Positions 36,781 to 46,972 of a stretch of 64,000 bases of DNA are shown in pieces. Under the pieces are notes generated by a model, which worked only from the letters and a program-made list of their open reading frames with translations, searched no databases and was not told the DNA's origin. Position 1 is the first letter of the stretch, and every line of letters begins with the position of its first letter. A program made the position numbers and the translations under genes. Source of the DNA: Hyphomicrobiales bacterium (GTDB taxonomy: Bacteria; Pseudomonadota; Alphaproteobacteria; Rhizobiales; Rhizobiaceae); assembly GCA_900466005.1 (NCBI GenBank), contig UEGQ01000003.1, positions 124,001 to 188,000 on the forward strand, in the 5' to 3' direction.

Positions 36781-37767
36781 ATGCTCGGTCGATTCCTCCC
36801 ATCCTCTTCCAAACGCTCGTTCGCGAGCCTGAGCGAGCAGGAGATGCTGGCCCTTGCGATCTCCTCCGAGGAAGACGACGCGCGGATCTATCTTGCATAC
36901 GCCGATCAGTTGCGAGCCCAGTACCCGCAGTCTGCCAAGGTGTTCGAGGATATGGCGGAGGTCGAACATTCCCACCGCAACATGCTGATCGAGATGCACC
37001 GTCAGCGGTTCGGCGAGCGCATTCCCCTGATCCGCCGCGAACACGTCAGCGACTTTTACACCCGCAAGCCCGACTGGCTGCGGGCCAATCAGACACTCGA
37101 GCAAATCCGCGACGAGGCGGAGGCGATGGAGCAATCGGCTTATCGCTTCTACACCGAGGCCGCGAAACGGACGAGCGATGCCGCAACGCGCCGTCTCCTC
37201 GGCGATCTGGCGCTGGCGGAGCAAGGACATGAAGAAACCGCCCGCATGCTCGGCGAAAAACATGTTCCGGCCGAGGTCGCTCATGAAGAGGCTCAGACCG
37301 CCCGGCGGCAGTTTGTCCTGACATATGTTCAGCCGGGTCTCGCAGGGCTGATGGACGGCTCCGTCTCCACACTGGCGCCGATTTTCGCGGCGGCGTTCGC
37401 GACCGGTGATACCTGGCAGACCTTTCTTGTCGGCCTGTCGGCCTCCGTCGGCGCTGGCATCTCGATGGGTTTCACCGAAGCCGCGCACGACGACGGCAAG
37501 CTTTCCGGACGAGGTTCGCCGCTGAAGCGCGGTCTCGCTTCCGGTATCATGACGGCCCTCGGGGGCCTCGGCCATGCACTGCCCTATCTGATCCCGCACT
37601 TCTGGACCGCGACAATCACGGCGGCGGTGATCGTTTTCATCGAACTCTGGGCGATTGCCTTCATCCAGAACAAGTATATGGAAACGCCGTTCCTGCGCGC
37701 AGCCATGCAGGTCGTGCTCGGCGGCTCGCTCGTGCTTGCCGCAGGTATCCTGATCGGCAACGGCTAA
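36781..37767 (+). CDS. mbfA: Membrane-bound ferritin-like iron exporter MbfA
   Basis: MbfA joins an N-terminal ferritin-like (rubrerythrin) domain to a C-terminal VIT1-type membrane domain and exports iron, protecting against iron and peroxide stress. The 328 residues show ferritin-type helices with EEDDARIYLAYADQ, MAEVEHSHRN and DLALAEQGHEETAR, and then about five membrane segments (MDGSVSTLAPIFAAAFATG; FTEAAHDDG). GGAG six bases upstream selects this ATG over 36769, which lies in the ICE region. Confidence 0.92.
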   Translation: MLGRFLPSSSKRSFASLSEQEMLALAISSEEDDARIYLAYADQLRAQYPQSAKVFEDMAEVEHSHRNMLIEMHRQRFGERIPLIRREHVSDFYTRKPDWLRANQTLEQIRDEAEAMEQSAYRFYTEAAKRTSDAATRRLLGDLALAEQGHEETARMLGEKHVPAEVAHEEAQTARRQFVLTYVQPGLAGLMDGSVSTLAPIFAAAFATGDTWQTFLVGLSASVGAGISMGFTEAAHDDGKLSGRGSPLKRGLASGIMTALGGLGHALPYLIPHFWTATITAAVIVFIELWAIAFIQNKYMETPFLRAAMQVVLGGSLVLAAGILIGNG

Positions 37768-37878
37768 CCTGCCATCCGGACGGCGCCCGACAGGCGGCGT
37801 CCGGCGGAATGCCGTTTTGCTCTACGGTCCGGCGGCCGTTGCCAACTTGCGACGACGCAGCTAGCCTGAACGTCTGCC

Positions 37879-39066
37879 ATGAAACCGTCTCCCCTGACCG
37901 TCGGTCTGGGCGTTTCCATGACCGTCGGCTATGGAACGCTCCACTATTCCTTTTCAGTCTTGGCTCCTGCGATCGCGCGCGATTTCCGGTGGGAAACGAG
38001 TTTTGTTTTCGGGGTGTTTTCAGCCGGGTTGCTCGCTGGGGCGGTTTCGGCGCCCATCTTCGGACGCTCGATCGACCGCTTCGGCGCGCGGCCGGTCATG
38101 GTACTTGGAACGTTGGCTGCGACACTCGCGCTTGTACTTTATGCCGTGATGCAGAACGCGTGGCAGTTTGCGGCCATTACCTTTCTCGCGGAATTCGTCG
38201 CCTTCGCCGTGCAGTATGATGCTGGCTTTGCCGCGCTCGCCCAGCGCCACGGCCAGGAGGCGAGGAGCCACGTTACGCTGGTTACGCTGATTGCCGGCTT
38301 CGCGTCGACTGTATTCTGGCCGCTCGATCAGTGGCTGTTGACCCTGATGGACTGGCGGGACGTTTATCTGGTTCTTGCCGCCATCAATCTCTTCTTTGCG
38401 CTGCCGGTACATCTGGCGGTTCCCGCCTATCGCCCGCCGCGGAAAGCGCGAATGGCCGTCGAAGGGAAAGAGAGATCAAAGGACCGTGGCGCGGGGTTGC
38501 AGATGGCGCTGATGGCGATCAGCCTTGCCTCCGGCGGCTTCCTGATCTCGGCGGTGAGTGTCTCGCTGCTCGTGGTGCTTGGCGCCGCCGGGTTCTCTCC
38601 GGCCGTCGCGACGCTCGCCGGCAGCCTGATAGGGCCGTCACAGGTGCTCGCACGACTCATCGAGTATTCGCAACGTCGGCTCTTCACCCCTGTAACGACG
38701 GCGCTCGTCGCGTCTGGTGCACTCTTCGTTTCCTTCCTGCTCCTGTCGTCGGCGGTCGCACTGCCACTCGTGGCAATTCCGATCGTCTTTGCCATCGTCT
38801 ACGGTGCGGGTCAGGGGCTGACGTCCATCGTCCGCGGCGTGCTGCCGCTGTATTACTTCGGCACTGCGGGCTACGGACGAACGATGGGAGTTCTCTCAGG
38901 GGTGCGCATGGTGCTTTCTGCAGCCGCACCGGTTTCGATCGTGTTCATCAGCGAAAGAGCCGGGGTGGGTGCCGCGATCCTGTCTCTGCTCTGCATCGCC
39001 GGCATTTCCGCCGGGACGATGGTGCTGCTTTCGCGTCTCCGCCCGCTTCAGGCGTCGAGCGACTGA
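37879..39066 (+). CDS. Major facilitator superfamily transporter
   Basis: This 395-residue MFS permease has about twelve membrane segments. The loop 2-3 signature is FGRSIDRFGARPVMVLG (about 61-77), and the central charged loop (KARMAVEGKERSKDRGAG) divides two six-helix halves. The substrate is not apparent. It is on the same strand as mbfA, 111 bases downstream, and converges with the cysteine-peptidase gene. Confidence 0.85.
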   Translation: MKPSPLTVGLGVSMTVGYGTLHYSFSVLAPAIARDFRWETSFVFGVFSAGLLAGAVSAPIFGRSIDRFGARPVMVLGTLAATLALVLYAVMQNAWQFAAITFLAEFVAFAVQYDAGFAALAQRHGQEARSHVTLVTLIAGFASTVFWPLDQWLLTLMDWRDVYLVLAAINLFFALPVHLAVPAYRPPRKARMAVEGKERSKDRGAGLQMALMAISLASGGFLISAVSVSLLVVLGAAGFSPAVATLAGSLIGPSQVLARLIEYSQRRLFTPVTTALVASGALFVSFLLLSSAVALPLVAIPIVFAIVYGAGQGLTSIVRGVLPLYYFGTAGYGRTMGVLSGVRMVLSAAAPVSIVFISERAGVGAAILSLLCIAGISAGTMVLLSRLRPLQASSD

Positions 39067-39087
39067 GAAGGTGCGATTTGGCGTTGC

Positions 39088-39708
39088 CTACTTCAGCGCG
39101 CCGACCATCAGATCGGTCGTGCCGTTCTCGATCGTCACCCATCGGCCGCCGTCGAAGCTCGCCTGTCTCTTCAGATAGGTGTACGGCGTCGCGGTCCAGA
39201 GCTTGACCTCGTCGTTCAGGTTGTCGAGGACGTAGTCGCCCTGGGCCGCGCGCACCGTCAGGACCGCGTGACCCTCGCCGTCCGGCTTGCGCACGACGGT
39301 GATGAGAAGGTCGGAAGGATCGAAACCCGCTTCGATCAGCTTCTTGCGTTTCAGCAGGACGAAATCCTCGCAGTCGCCGACGTCGGTCGGGTAGGCCCAC
39401 ATCTCCTCGCGACCATAGATGTCGGAATCCGTCATCGGTGTGATCGTGGCGTTCACCGAACTATTGATGTTGCGCAGGACGCTCCAGCCACGGTCCGTAA
39501 TCCGGGGCGCCGGCGCGTTCGCGCGGCCATGAAGATTGCATTCGTCGCGGTGGCTGCGGCAGAATTCATAGTGACCGATCGGCTGCGAGGTGACGGCTCC
39601 GGTAACCATGGCCTTCGGCGCCGCCGGCGCGGAAAAACCGCTGTCGATGGGCGCAAAAAATGCCGTCGCCGCCAATGCCGCGGCAAGCACGCGCGAACCG
39701 TTCCTCAT
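39088..39708 (-). CDS. Bacterial transglutaminase-like cysteine peptidase (BTLCP)
   Basis: This secreted 206-residue protein has a signal peptide (about 1-26) and a transglutaminase-like papain-fold domain with a Cys-His-Asp triad: Cys113 in VGDCEDFVLLK, His147 in EGHAVLTV, Asp162 in VLDNL. Family members such as LapG process adhesins in other bacteria, but this short form is the separate rhizobial type, so that role is not assumed. A perfect CtrA-type site lies 21 bases upstream. Confidence 0.88.
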   Translation of the reverse strand: MRNGSRVLAAALAATAFFAPIDSGFSAPAAPKAMVTGAVTSQPIGHYEFCRSHRDECNLHGRANAPAPRITDRGWSVLRNINSSVNATITPMTDSDIYGREEMWAYPTDVGDCEDFVLLKRKKLIEAGFDPSDLLITVVRKPDGEGHAVLTVRAAQGDYVLDNLNDEVKLWTATPYTYLKRQASFDGGRWVTIENGTTDLMVGALK

Positions 39709-39728
39709 GAACCCGTCCCTTTATATCG

Positions 39729-39743
39729 TTAACGAAGAGTTAA
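39729..39743 (-). promoter_or_regulatory. CtrA-type site before the BTLCP gene
   Basis: TTAA-CGAAGAG-TTAA exactly matches the CtrA full site TTAA-N7-TTAA. It is 21-35 bases upstream of the start, where CtrA binding would control the promoter directly. Confidence 0.55.
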
Positions 39744-39816
39744 TGCGGGACGGGCGTGTTAGTCAATCATTAGCAACTGCTGAAGACGGGCATTTCGCAG
39801 CTATGGTTAAAATGCA

Positions 39817-40623
39817 TCACCTTCCTTCGGAAACACCGAGGATCGCAGCGTTCATCCGCTCGATATCCTGAGGGCGGGAGAGCCGGTGGTCGCCATCGCG
39901 GATCAGCGTCAGCACGACGTCGTCGGCGGGCAGGAATTCGATGAGCTTCAGCGCGTGGGTGTAAGGCACGTCGGGATCCTTCATCCCCTGCAGGATGTGT
40001 ACCGGACAGCCGGTCTCGATGATGCCCGTGAGTACCCGGTTGTTGCGCCCGTCGTCGATCAGAGCCCGGGTAAAGATGTTCGGTTCGGGGCTGTATTGCG
40101 ACGGCTCTTCGAAATAGCCGCGCTCCTCCAGTGACCGGCGCTCTGCGGTGCTGAGATTGGGTTCCACGAGCTCGACGGTGAAATCGGGCGCCGGCGCGAT
40201 CAGCACCATGCCTTCGAGCCTCGTTTCTGTCCCGCGGCGCTTGAGTTCCTGGGCGAGACGCAGGGCAATCCATCCACCCATGGAAGAGCCGACGAGCACC
40301 ATACTTTGCGGTGCTGCGTGGTCGAGGACGGCGAGCGCTTCCTCGAGCCATCGCGAGATCGTGCCGAGCTTGAAATCGCCGCCCGAGGCGCCGTGCCCGG
40401 AATAGTCGAAGCGGATCGCCTGGCGTCCCGTGCGGGCTGCGAGATGGTCGAGTTCCTCCGCCTTGGTCCCGCTCATGTCGGAGCGATAGCCTCCGAGCCA
40501 CATCAACGCGGGGCCGGCCGTCTCGTTGGCGGCAGGCCGGATCAGCATCGCGATCTCCCGCCTTGCCTCACCAGAGCCCACAACGAGATGCTGCAGTCGG
40601 GGCTCGGTCTTGATGTCTGTCAT
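39817..40623 (-). CDS. Alpha/beta hydrolase
   Basis: This 268-residue serine hydrolase of the alpha/beta fold has nucleophile motif GSSMGG, oxyanion region LMWLGGYRSDMSGTKAEELD, acid Asp in QGMKDPDVP and base His in DGDHRLS. It resembles the ABHD10/Bem46-like group, probably an esterase or thioesterase. GGAG six bases before the ATG at 40623 selects it over a longer reading to 40821 that would run into the infC leader. Confidence 0.87.
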   Translation of the reverse strand: MTDIKTEPRLQHLVVGSGEARREIAMLIRPAANETAGPALMWLGGYRSDMSGTKAEELDHLAARTGRQAIRFDYSGHGASGGDFKLGTISRWLEEALAVLDHAAPQSMVLVGSSMGGWIALRLAQELKRRGTETRLEGMVLIAPAPDFTVELVEPNLSTAERRSLEERGYFEEPSQYSPEPNIFTRALIDDGRNNRVLTGIIETGCPVHILQGMKDPDVPYTHALKLIEFLPADDVVLTLIRDGDHRLSRPQDIERMNAAILGVSEGR

Positions 40624-40804
40624 GAGGAACTCCAAATCTCGCCACGCATTCATAAAACTGATTCGTTCTTGCGAGCACACTAGGTGATTTTCTTTCCGAA
40701 GCGTGTTATTAGCCTTGCCGCGGTAACTGCGAGAGCGACGGAAAGACGAGATCTCGCTCCGGCCGGCATTGCCGCATTCGGAAACCAATGAGGAGAATAC
40801 GACC

Positions 40805-41341
40805 ATTCGCAGACCTTTCAAAGCCGACGCCCCCGTAAAGGAAGGGCCGCGCTCAAACCGGGAGATCAGGATCCCCAGAGTTCAGCTTATCAATGAAGAA
40901 GGTCAGAACCTCGGCGTCGTGCCGACGGACGAAGCCCTTCGAATGGCCGAAGAGGCCGGTCTTGATCTCGTCGAGATCTCGCCGAATGCTGAACCTCCGG
41001 TATGCAAGATCCTGGACCTCGGCAAGCTGAAATACGCCAACCAGAAGAAGGCGGCCGAAGCGCGCAAGAAGCAGAAGATTGTCGAGGTCAAGGAAATCAA
41101 GATGCGGCCGAACATCGACACCCATGATTATGAGGTGAAGATGAAGGCGATGAGCCGCTTCTTTGAGGAAGGCGACAAGGTCAAGGTGACGCTGAAGTTC
41201 CGCGGCCGCGAAATGGCCCACCAGGAACTCGGCATGAAGCTTCTGCAGCAGGTGAAGGAAGACACCCAGGCGATCGCCAAGGTGGAGGCTGAACCGAAGC
41301 TCGAAGGTCGCCAGATGATGATGGTGCTGGCGCCGAGGTAA
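40805..41341 (+). CDS. infC: Translation initiation factor IF-3
   Basis: IF-3 binds the 30S subunit and checks the start codon. The 178-residue product has the N-domain ([35 protein letters not shown]), lysine-rich linker [11 protein letters not shown] and C-domain. AGGAG at 40791-40795 lies nine bases before an in-frame ATT at 40805 and no ATG occurs; a TTG at 40769 lies upstream of the ribosome site. An AUU start, used for autoregulation in Escherichia coli infC, is therefore the best reading. Confidence 0.92.
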   Translation: MRRPFKADAPVKEGPRSNREIRIPRVQLINEEGQNLGVVPTDEALRMAEEAGLDLVEISPNAEPPVCKILDLGKLKYANQKKAAEARKKQKIVEVKEIKMRPNIDTHDYEVKMKAMSRFFEEGDKVKVTLKFRGREMAHQELGMKLLQQVKEDTQAIAKVEAEPKLEGRQMMMVLAPR

Positions 41342-41366
41342 GGTGAAAGCCCGCGCTTAGCAATCG

Positions 41367-41389
41367 AAGCCGCCGCCTGCCGGCGGCTT
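41367..41389 (+). terminator. Hairpin after infC
   Basis: AAGCCGCCG (41367-41375) pairs perfectly with CGGCGGCTT (41381-41389) around CCTGC, followed by TTTCACGTCTTT. It may partly terminate infC mRNA or attenuate readthrough into rpmI. Confidence 0.6.
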
Positions 41390-41554
41390 TTCACGTCTTT
41401 CGGCCGATTCCTCCGGCCGAACCCGTTGCGCTTTTGACCGAGTGCGGTTATAAGCGCGCGTCCGAACGGTCCGGCAGGGCATGCCGTGGCCGTTTCTAAT
41501 GCTTGAAAGGGGCGTCGTCTGTTCCTTTCGATACAAAAACAATGGAGTAGCAAA

Positions 41555-41758
41555 ATGCCCAAGATGAAGACGAAGTCTGCTGCCAAGAAGCGGTTCAAAG
41601 TCACCGCCACCGGCAAGGTGCTGGCAGCTGCTGCTGGCAAGCGCCACGGCATGATCAAGCGGTCCAACAAGTTCATTCGCGATGCGCGCGGAACCATGGT
41701 TCTCGCCGACGCTGACGGCAAGAAGGTCGTCAAGAACTACCTGCCGAACGGTCTCTGA
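41555..41758 (+). CDS. rpmI: 50S ribosomal protein L35
   Basis: The 67-residue basic protein matches L35 throughout ([29 protein letters not shown]). It lies 36 bases before rplT and about 210 bases after infC. A small hairpin (GAAAGG/CCTTTC, about 41505-41529) precedes it; a regulatory role for it is only possible. Confidence 0.97.
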   Translation: MPKMKTKSAAKKRFKVTATGKVLAAAAGKRHGMIKRSNKFIRDARGTMVLADADGKKVVKNYLPNGL

Positions 41759-41794
41759 GACCCGGCTCTACTGGATTACTAAGGAGATCATGAC

Positions 41795-42199
41795 ATGGCA
41801 CGCGTAAAACGCGGCGTTACCGCCCACGCCAAGCACAAGAAGGTTTTGAAGGCAGCCAAGGGTTTCTACGGCCGCCGCAAGAACACCATCCGCGCCGCCA
41901 AGGCCGCGGTTGACCGTTCCAAGCAGTACGCTTACCGCGACCGCAAGGTGAACAAGCGCAACTTCCGCGCCCTGTGGATCCAGCGCATCAATGCTGCCGT
42001 CCGCGAATTCGGCCTCACCTACGGCCGCTTCATCGATGGCCTCAACAAGGCCGGCATCGAAGTCGACCGCAAGGTTCTTTCCGACCTCGCCATCCGCGAG
42101 CCGGAAGCTTTCGGTGCTCTCGTTGCCGCCTCCAAGAAGGCCCTCGAGTACCTCAAGGAAGATGGCTCGGCCAACGAGTTTGAAAGCGCGGTTCGTTAA
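41795..42199 (+). CDS. rplT: 50S ribosomal protein L20
   Basis: The 134-residue basic protein matches L20 ([39 protein letters not shown]). In other bacteria L20 represses the rpmI-rplT message by binding the leader. A strong terminator follows. Confidence 0.97.
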   Translation: MARVKRGVTAHAKHKKVLKAAKGFYGRRKNTIRAAKAAVDRSKQYAYRDRKVNKRNFRALWIQRINAAVREFGLTYGRFIDGLNKAGIEVDRKVLSDLAIREPEAFGALVAASKKALEYLKEDGSANEFESAVR

Positions 42200-42238
42200 G
42201 ACCAGCGCTTCCCAAGCTTTCTAGAAATTCGATTGGGA

Positions 42239-42270
42239 AACCCGCGCTGGCAGGGCTGGCGCGGGTTTTT
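42239..42270 (+). terminator. Terminator after rplT
   Basis: AACCCGCGC (42239-42247) pairs with GCGCGGGTT (42259-42267), followed by a T-rich run TTTTCTTTC. It separates the rpmI-rplT and pheST transcripts. Confidence 0.8.
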
Positions 42271-42332
42271 TCTTTCTCGGTGTCATGCCGGCCGCAGGGC
42301 GGTTCCGGCAATCAGGGGCAGGAACAAGGGAC

Positions 42333-43418
42333 ATGTCCGATCTCGACAGTTTGAAAACGGCCCTTCTGGCCGATATTGCCGCCGCAGACGGTGAAGCGGA
42401 AATCGAGGCGCTGCGCGTCGCAGCTCTTGGAAAGAAGGGTTCGATTTCCGAGCTGCTGAAGACGCTCGGCTCGATGACGCCGGAGGAACGCCAGACCCGG
42501 GGCGCGGCAATCAATGCGCTGAAGAATGAGGTGACCGAGCAGATCACCCTGCGCAAGGCCGAACTTCGCGACGCGGCGATTGCCGCCCGCCTTGCTGCCG
42601 AAATGGTGGACGTTTCGCTGCCTGTCCGCTCCTCGCCGGCGGAGCGCGGCCGCATTCATCCGATCAGCCAGATCGTCGACGAGATCACGGCGATTTTCGC
42701 GGACATGGGCTTCTCGATCGCGGAAGGCCCGGACATCGAGACGGACTATTACAATTTCACGGCGCTCAACTTCCCCGAAGGTCATCCGGCCCGCGAAATG
42801 CACGACACCTTCTTCCTGCAGCCGGACGCAAACGGTGAGCGCAAGGTGCTGCGCACCCACACTTCACCGGTGCAGGTCCGCACCATGGAAGCGCAGAAGC
42901 CGCCGATCCGCATCGTCATTCCCGGCAAGACCTACCGTCAGGACTCCGACGCTACCCATTCGCCGATGTTCCACCAGGTGGAAGGCCTCGTCATCGACAA
43001 GACCGCGAACGTCGCCAACATGCGTTGGGTGCTCGAGGAGTTCTGCAAGGCGTTCTTCGAGGTGGACAATGTCGTGATGCGCTTCCGGCCGTCCTTCTTC
43101 CCCTTCACCGAGCCTTCCTTCGAGGTCGACATCCAATGCGACCGCTCGTCCGGGCCGATCGTCAAGTTCGGCGAGGGCAAGGACTGGATGGAGATTCTCG
43201 GCTGCGGGATGGTGCATCCGAACGTCCTGCGCTCCGGCGGGCTTGATCCCGACGAATATCAGGGCTTCGCCTGGGGCATGGGTCTCGATCGCATTGCCAT
43301 GCTGAAATACGGCATGCCGGACCTGCGCGACTTCTTCAATGCCGATGTCCGCTGGATGAACCACTACGGTTTCCGCCCGCTCGACGTGCCGACGCTGTTC
43401 GGCGGCCTGAGCGCGTGA
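42333..43418 (+). CDS. pheS: Phenylalanine-tRNA ligase alpha subunit
   Basis: This is the catalytic subunit of the alpha2-beta2 enzyme that charges tRNA-Phe. The 361 residues have the N-terminal coiled coil (about 1-85) and class II motifs: [14 protein letters not shown] (motif 1 area), [13 protein letters not shown] (motif 2) and [17 protein letters not shown] (motif 3). pheT starts 13 bases later. Confidence 0.97.
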   Translation: MSDLDSLKTALLADIAAADGEAEIEALRVAALGKKGSISELLKTLGSMTPEERQTRGAAINALKNEVTEQITLRKAELRDAAIAARLAAEMVDVSLPVRSSPAERGRIHPISQIVDEITAIFADMGFSIAEGPDIETDYYNFTALNFPEGHPAREMHDTFFLQPDANGERKVLRTHTSPVQVRTMEAQKPPIRIVIPGKTYRQDSDATHSPMFHQVEGLVIDKTANVANMRWVLEEFCKAFFEVDNVVMRFRPSFFPFTEPSFEVDIQCDRSSGPIVKFGEGKDWMEILGCGMVHPNVLRSGGLDPDEYQGFAWGMGLDRIAMLKYGMPDLRDFFNADVRWMNHYGFRPLDVPTLFGGLSA

Positions 43419-43431
43419 GGAGGATAGAACG

Positions 43432-45855
43432 ATGAAATTCACACTCTCCTGGTTGAAGGAACACTTGGAAACCGATGCCGCGCTCGATGAGATCTGCGAG
43501 CGTCTGACGGCGATTGGCCTCGAGGTCGAAGACGTCGATGACAAGGCGGCTTACAAGCCCTTCGTCATCGCCAAGGTGTTGACGGCCGAAAAGCATCCTG
43601 AAGCCGATCGTCTGAAAGTGCTGATGGTGGACGCCGGCGACGGCAAGCCGGTGCAGATCGTCTGCGGGGCACCGAACGCCCGCGCCGGTCTCGTCGGCGC
43701 GCTCGCCCGCCCCGGGACTTATGTCCCCGGCATCGACGTGACACTCGCCGTCGGCAAGATCCGCGGCGTCGAAAGCCACGGCATGATGTGCTCCGAAAAG
43801 GAGCTCAACATCTCCGACAATCATGACGGCATCATCGATCTGCCGGCGGATGCGCCCGTCGGCACGTCCTTTGCCGCCTATGCCGGCCTGGACGATCCGG
43901 TCATCGAGATCAATCTCACGCCGAACCGTCCCGACTGCACGTCCATCTTCGGCATTGCCCGCGACCTCGCCGCCTCCGGTCTCGGCAAGCTGAAACTGCC
44001 GAAGGCGTCGGATTTCAAGGTCGAAGGCGAGACGCCTGTCGAGGTCAGGATCGTGCTCGACGATGAGCGGCTCTGCCCTGGCTTCGCCTACCGCCTGGTT
44101 CGCGGCGTGAAGAACGGCCCGAGCCCAAAATGGATGCAGCAGCGGCTTCTCGCGATCGGCCTTCGTCCGATTTCCGCACTGGTCGACGTGACCAACTACA
44201 TGACCTTCGACCAGGGTCGGCCGATGCATGTCTTCGATGCCGACAAGGTTAGGGGCGATCTCGTGGTTCGCCGTGCCCGCGAGGGTGAGGAGATCCTCGC
44301 GCTCGACACCCGCACCTACAAGCTCAACCCGGCCAATGTCATCATCGCCGACGACAACGGTCCGGAATCGATCGGCGGCATCATGGGCGGCGAGCATTCC
44401 GGCTGTGACGAGAACACGGTCAACGTGCTGATCGAGTCGGCGCTCTGGGACCCGATCAACATCGCCAAGACCGGGCGTAGCCACGGCATCATCACCGATG
44501 CGCGCTACCGTTTCGAGCGTGGCGTCGACCCGGAATACATGGTCCCCGGCCTCGAACGCACCACCGAACTGGTGCTCGAAATGTGCGGGGGTACGGCGGC
44601 GGCCGCCAAGGTCACCGGCTACAAGGGTCATGTGAAGTCGGTGGTCGAGTTCCCGTTCTCCGAAGTAAAGCGCCTGACGGGGTTGACCGTCTCGAACGAG
44701 GAAGGTCGCGAAATCCTCACCGGTCTTGGCTTCGACGTCGAAGGCGCGGGCGAGGTGGTCACGGTTGCCGTTCCCTCCTGGCGGCCGGACATCGACGGCA
44801 AGGCCGATCTTGTCGAAGAGATCATGCGCATACACGGTGTCGACAACATCAAGCCCGCGCCGTTGCCGAGCACCGGGGCGGTGAACGGCCGAATTCTGAC
44901 GCCGTTGCAGATCCGCACCCGCACGGCCAAACGCGCGCTGGCCGCTCGCGGCATGCTGGAGGCCGTCACCTGGTCCTTCATCTCGCACGAGCAGGCGACG
45001 CTCTTCGGCGGTGGGAGCCATGAACTGCGGCTCGCGAACCCGATCGCTGCCGACATGTCCGACATGCGGCCGTCGCTGTTGCCGGGCCTGCTCGCGGCGG
45101 CCCAGCGCAATGCCGATCGCGGTTTCGGGGATGTGGCGATCTTCGAGGTTTCAGGCACGTACGAGAACGATACGCCGGAAGGGCAGCGCCGCGTCGCTGC
45201 CGGTGTCCGCCGCGGCACGGCCTCGCTTGCCGGCGCCGGCCGCATGTGGTCGAACGCCGCCAAGGGCGGTGGAAAGCCGGTCGACGTCTATGATGCAAAG
45301 GCCGATGCGCTCTCCGTGCTGGAGGCCTGCGGGCTGCCGATGGCGAACGTCCAGATCGAGCCCGGTGCGCCGTCGTGGTATCATCCGGGACGCTCCGGGA
45401 CGATCAAGATGGGGCCGAAAGTGATCCTCGGATATTTCGGCGAATTCCATCCGAAGACATTGGAGGCCCTCGATGTCACCGGCGCCCTAACGGGCTTCGA
45501 GGTCTATGTCGACGCGATACCGGAACCGAAGAAGAAGGCGACCCGCACCAAGCCGGCGTTGGAGCTTTCACCCTTCCAGATGGTGAGACGCGACTTCGCT
45601 TTCGTCGTCGACAGGACTGTGGACGCCGGGGCAATCGTCAAGGCGGCCGGCAGTGCTGACCGCAGACTGATCACCGGCGTGAATGTCTTCGACGTCTTCG
45701 AGGGGGCATCTCTCGGCGAGGGCCGCAAGTCGGTTGCGATCCAGGTGCTGATCCAGCCGGTCGAGAAGACGCTGACCGACGAGGACTTCGAGGCGTTGAC
45801 CAAGAAGATCATCGCCAATGTCGAAAAGACAACCGGCGGTACCTTGCGCGCCTGA
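43432..45855 (+). CDS. pheT: Phenylalanine-tRNA ligase beta subunit
   Basis: This is the large subunit of the same enzyme. The 807 residues show the tRNA-binding domain (about 40-150, [17 protein letters not shown]), the B3/B4 editing domain, B5 domain ([18 protein letters not shown] region), the inactive synthetase-like core and the C-terminal anticodon-binding FDX-ACB domain. The length is normal. Confidence 0.97.
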   Translation: MKFTLSWLKEHLETDAALDEICERLTAIGLEVEDVDDKAAYKPFVIAKVLTAEKHPEADRLKVLMVDAGDGKPVQIVCGAPNARAGLVGALARPGTYVPGIDVTLAVGKIRGVESHGMMCSEKELNISDNHDGIIDLPADAPVGTSFAAYAGLDDPVIEINLTPNRPDCTSIFGIARDLAASGLGKLKLPKASDFKVEGETPVEVRIVLDDERLCPGFAYRLVRGVKNGPSPKWMQQRLLAIGLRPISALVDVTNYMTFDQGRPMHVFDADKVRGDLVVRRAREGEEILALDTRTYKLNPANVIIADDNGPESIGGIMGGEHSGCDENTVNVLIESALWDPINIAKTGRSHGIITDARYRFERGVDPEYMVPGLERTTELVLEMCGGTAAAAKVTGYKGHVKSVVEFPFSEVKRLTGLTVSNEEGREILTGLGFDVEGAGEVVTVAVPSWRPDIDGKADLVEEIMRIHGVDNIKPAPLPSTGAVNGRILTPLQIRTRTAKRALAARGMLEAVTWSFISHEQATLFGGGSHELRLANPIAADMSDMRPSLLPGLLAAAQRNADRGFGDVAIFEVSGTYENDTPEGQRRVAAGVRRGTASLAGAGRMWSNAAKGGGKPVDVYDAKADALSVLEACGLPMANVQIEPGAPSWYHPGRSGTIKMGPKVILGYFGEFHPKTLEALDVTGALTGFEVYVDAIPEPKKKATRTKPALELSPFQMVRRDFAFVVDRTVDAGAIVKAAGSADRRLITGVNVFDVFEGASLGEGRKSVAIQVLIQPVEKTLTDEDFEALTKKIIANVEKTTGGTLRA

Positions 45856-45872
45856 CCGGATGGGGACGAGCG

Positions 45873-45897
45873 AAAAGGGCGGGTCGACCGCCCTTTT
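45873..45897. terminator. Bidirectional terminator after pheT
   Basis: AAAAGGGCGG (45873-45882) pairs with CCGCCCTTTT (45888-45897) around GTCGA. The A/T ends give T-runs on both strands between convergent pheT and the EamA gene. Confidence 0.8.
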
Positions 45898-45902
45898 CTT
45901 GT

Positions 45903-46811
45903 TCAGGCTCTGCCCGGTTCGGCCCCGATCGCCTTCGCCCGTATCGGCAGACGGACGAACATCACGACATTGCCGGCAAGGGTCAGAAGAAGGCCGGCGA
46001 CGCCGATCGCGGTCCAGTGATAGTCCTCGTAGATGCTCGACAGCGTGAGCGCGACGACAGGAAAGAGAACGGTCGCATAGGCGGCCTTCTGCGAGCCGAT
46101 CCGTGAAACCAGCATCAGATAGGTCGTGAAGCCGACGACGGAGCCGATAACCGAGAGATAGAGCAGCGCGCCGAGATAGGTGATATCCGGCGGCGCGACC
46201 ATCGGCGTGGCGGTAAGAAGGACGAGACTGAGGAGCGTGGCGGCGCCATAGCTCATGCCCCACGCATTGGCAGTCACCGGGCTGATGCCGGCTGCGCTAT
46301 TGCGACGCGAGGCCATGTTGCCGAGCGAAAAGAACATCGTGCCGAGCGCCGAGAGCCCGATACCCTTCCAGCTTTCCGGATTGAAGGCGACAAATATGTC
46401 GCGACCGAAGAGCAACATGAGGCCCGTGGCACCCAGCATTGCCGCGAGAAGCGTGCGGGGGCTGACCCGATCGCCGAAAAATATCCGGGCGTTGACGGCG
46501 TTGAAGATGGTTGCCAGCGAGAATACCACCGATAGCAGACCGGACGGGACATAGGCCGCGGCGTAATAGAAACAGAGAAAATTGCAGCAGAAGAGGCAGA
46601 GCGCCTGTGCCAGAATGAACGGCTGCTGTCTCAGCGGCGGAACTTTCATCTGGCGCGTCAAGATCAAGGCGCCGACGAGGATCAGCGCGGCGGCAGCGAA
46701 ACGATAGAAGACGGACACCGGCACCGGAACAGGCCCGATCTGGAGGGCGATGGCGATCCAGGTCGTGCCCCAGATCAGAACGGTGGAGGAAAAGAGCAGA
46801 TAATTGGTCAT
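45903..46811 (-). CDS. EamA/DMT family transporter
   Basis: This 302-residue protein has ten predicted membrane helices in two EamA repeats (LIWGTTWIAIALQIGPVPV at the start; GSVVGFTTYLMLVSRIG in the second half). Members export amino acids or other metabolites. It is divergent from an AraC-type regulator gene 161 bases away that may control it. Confidence 0.87.
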   Translation of the reverse strand: MTNYLLFSSTVLIWGTTWIAIALQIGPVPVPVSVFYRFAAAALILVGALILTRQMKVPPLRQQPFILAQALCLFCCNFLCFYYAAAYVPSGLLSVVFSLATIFNAVNARIFFGDRVSPRTLLAAMLGATGLMLLFGRDIFVAFNPESWKGIGLSALGTMFFSLGNMASRRNSAAGISPVTANAWGMSYGAATLLSLVLLTATPMVAPPDITYLGALLYLSVIGSVVGFTTYLMLVSRIGSQKAAYATVLFPVVALTLSSIYEDYHWTAIGVAGLLLTLAGNVVMFVRLPIRAKAIGAEPGRA

Positions 46812-46972
46812 GGTGGTTCCCTGAATTTCGGGTCACACCTAGGACCATTCCGGTGTCCGGGCTTGCACGATCTTGCGGCGAACTGCATCGAAAGGGACCC
46901 GCAGCCACGACTTCCGTGTGGTCGTCCGTCGAACTTGCTGTAAAATAGGCTGGTTTCTACAACAGGCTTTTC

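Noticed and set aside
43336..45021. 561-codon minus-strand frame inside pheS/pheT
   Set aside because: Mirror of pheT codons; no plausible protein features.
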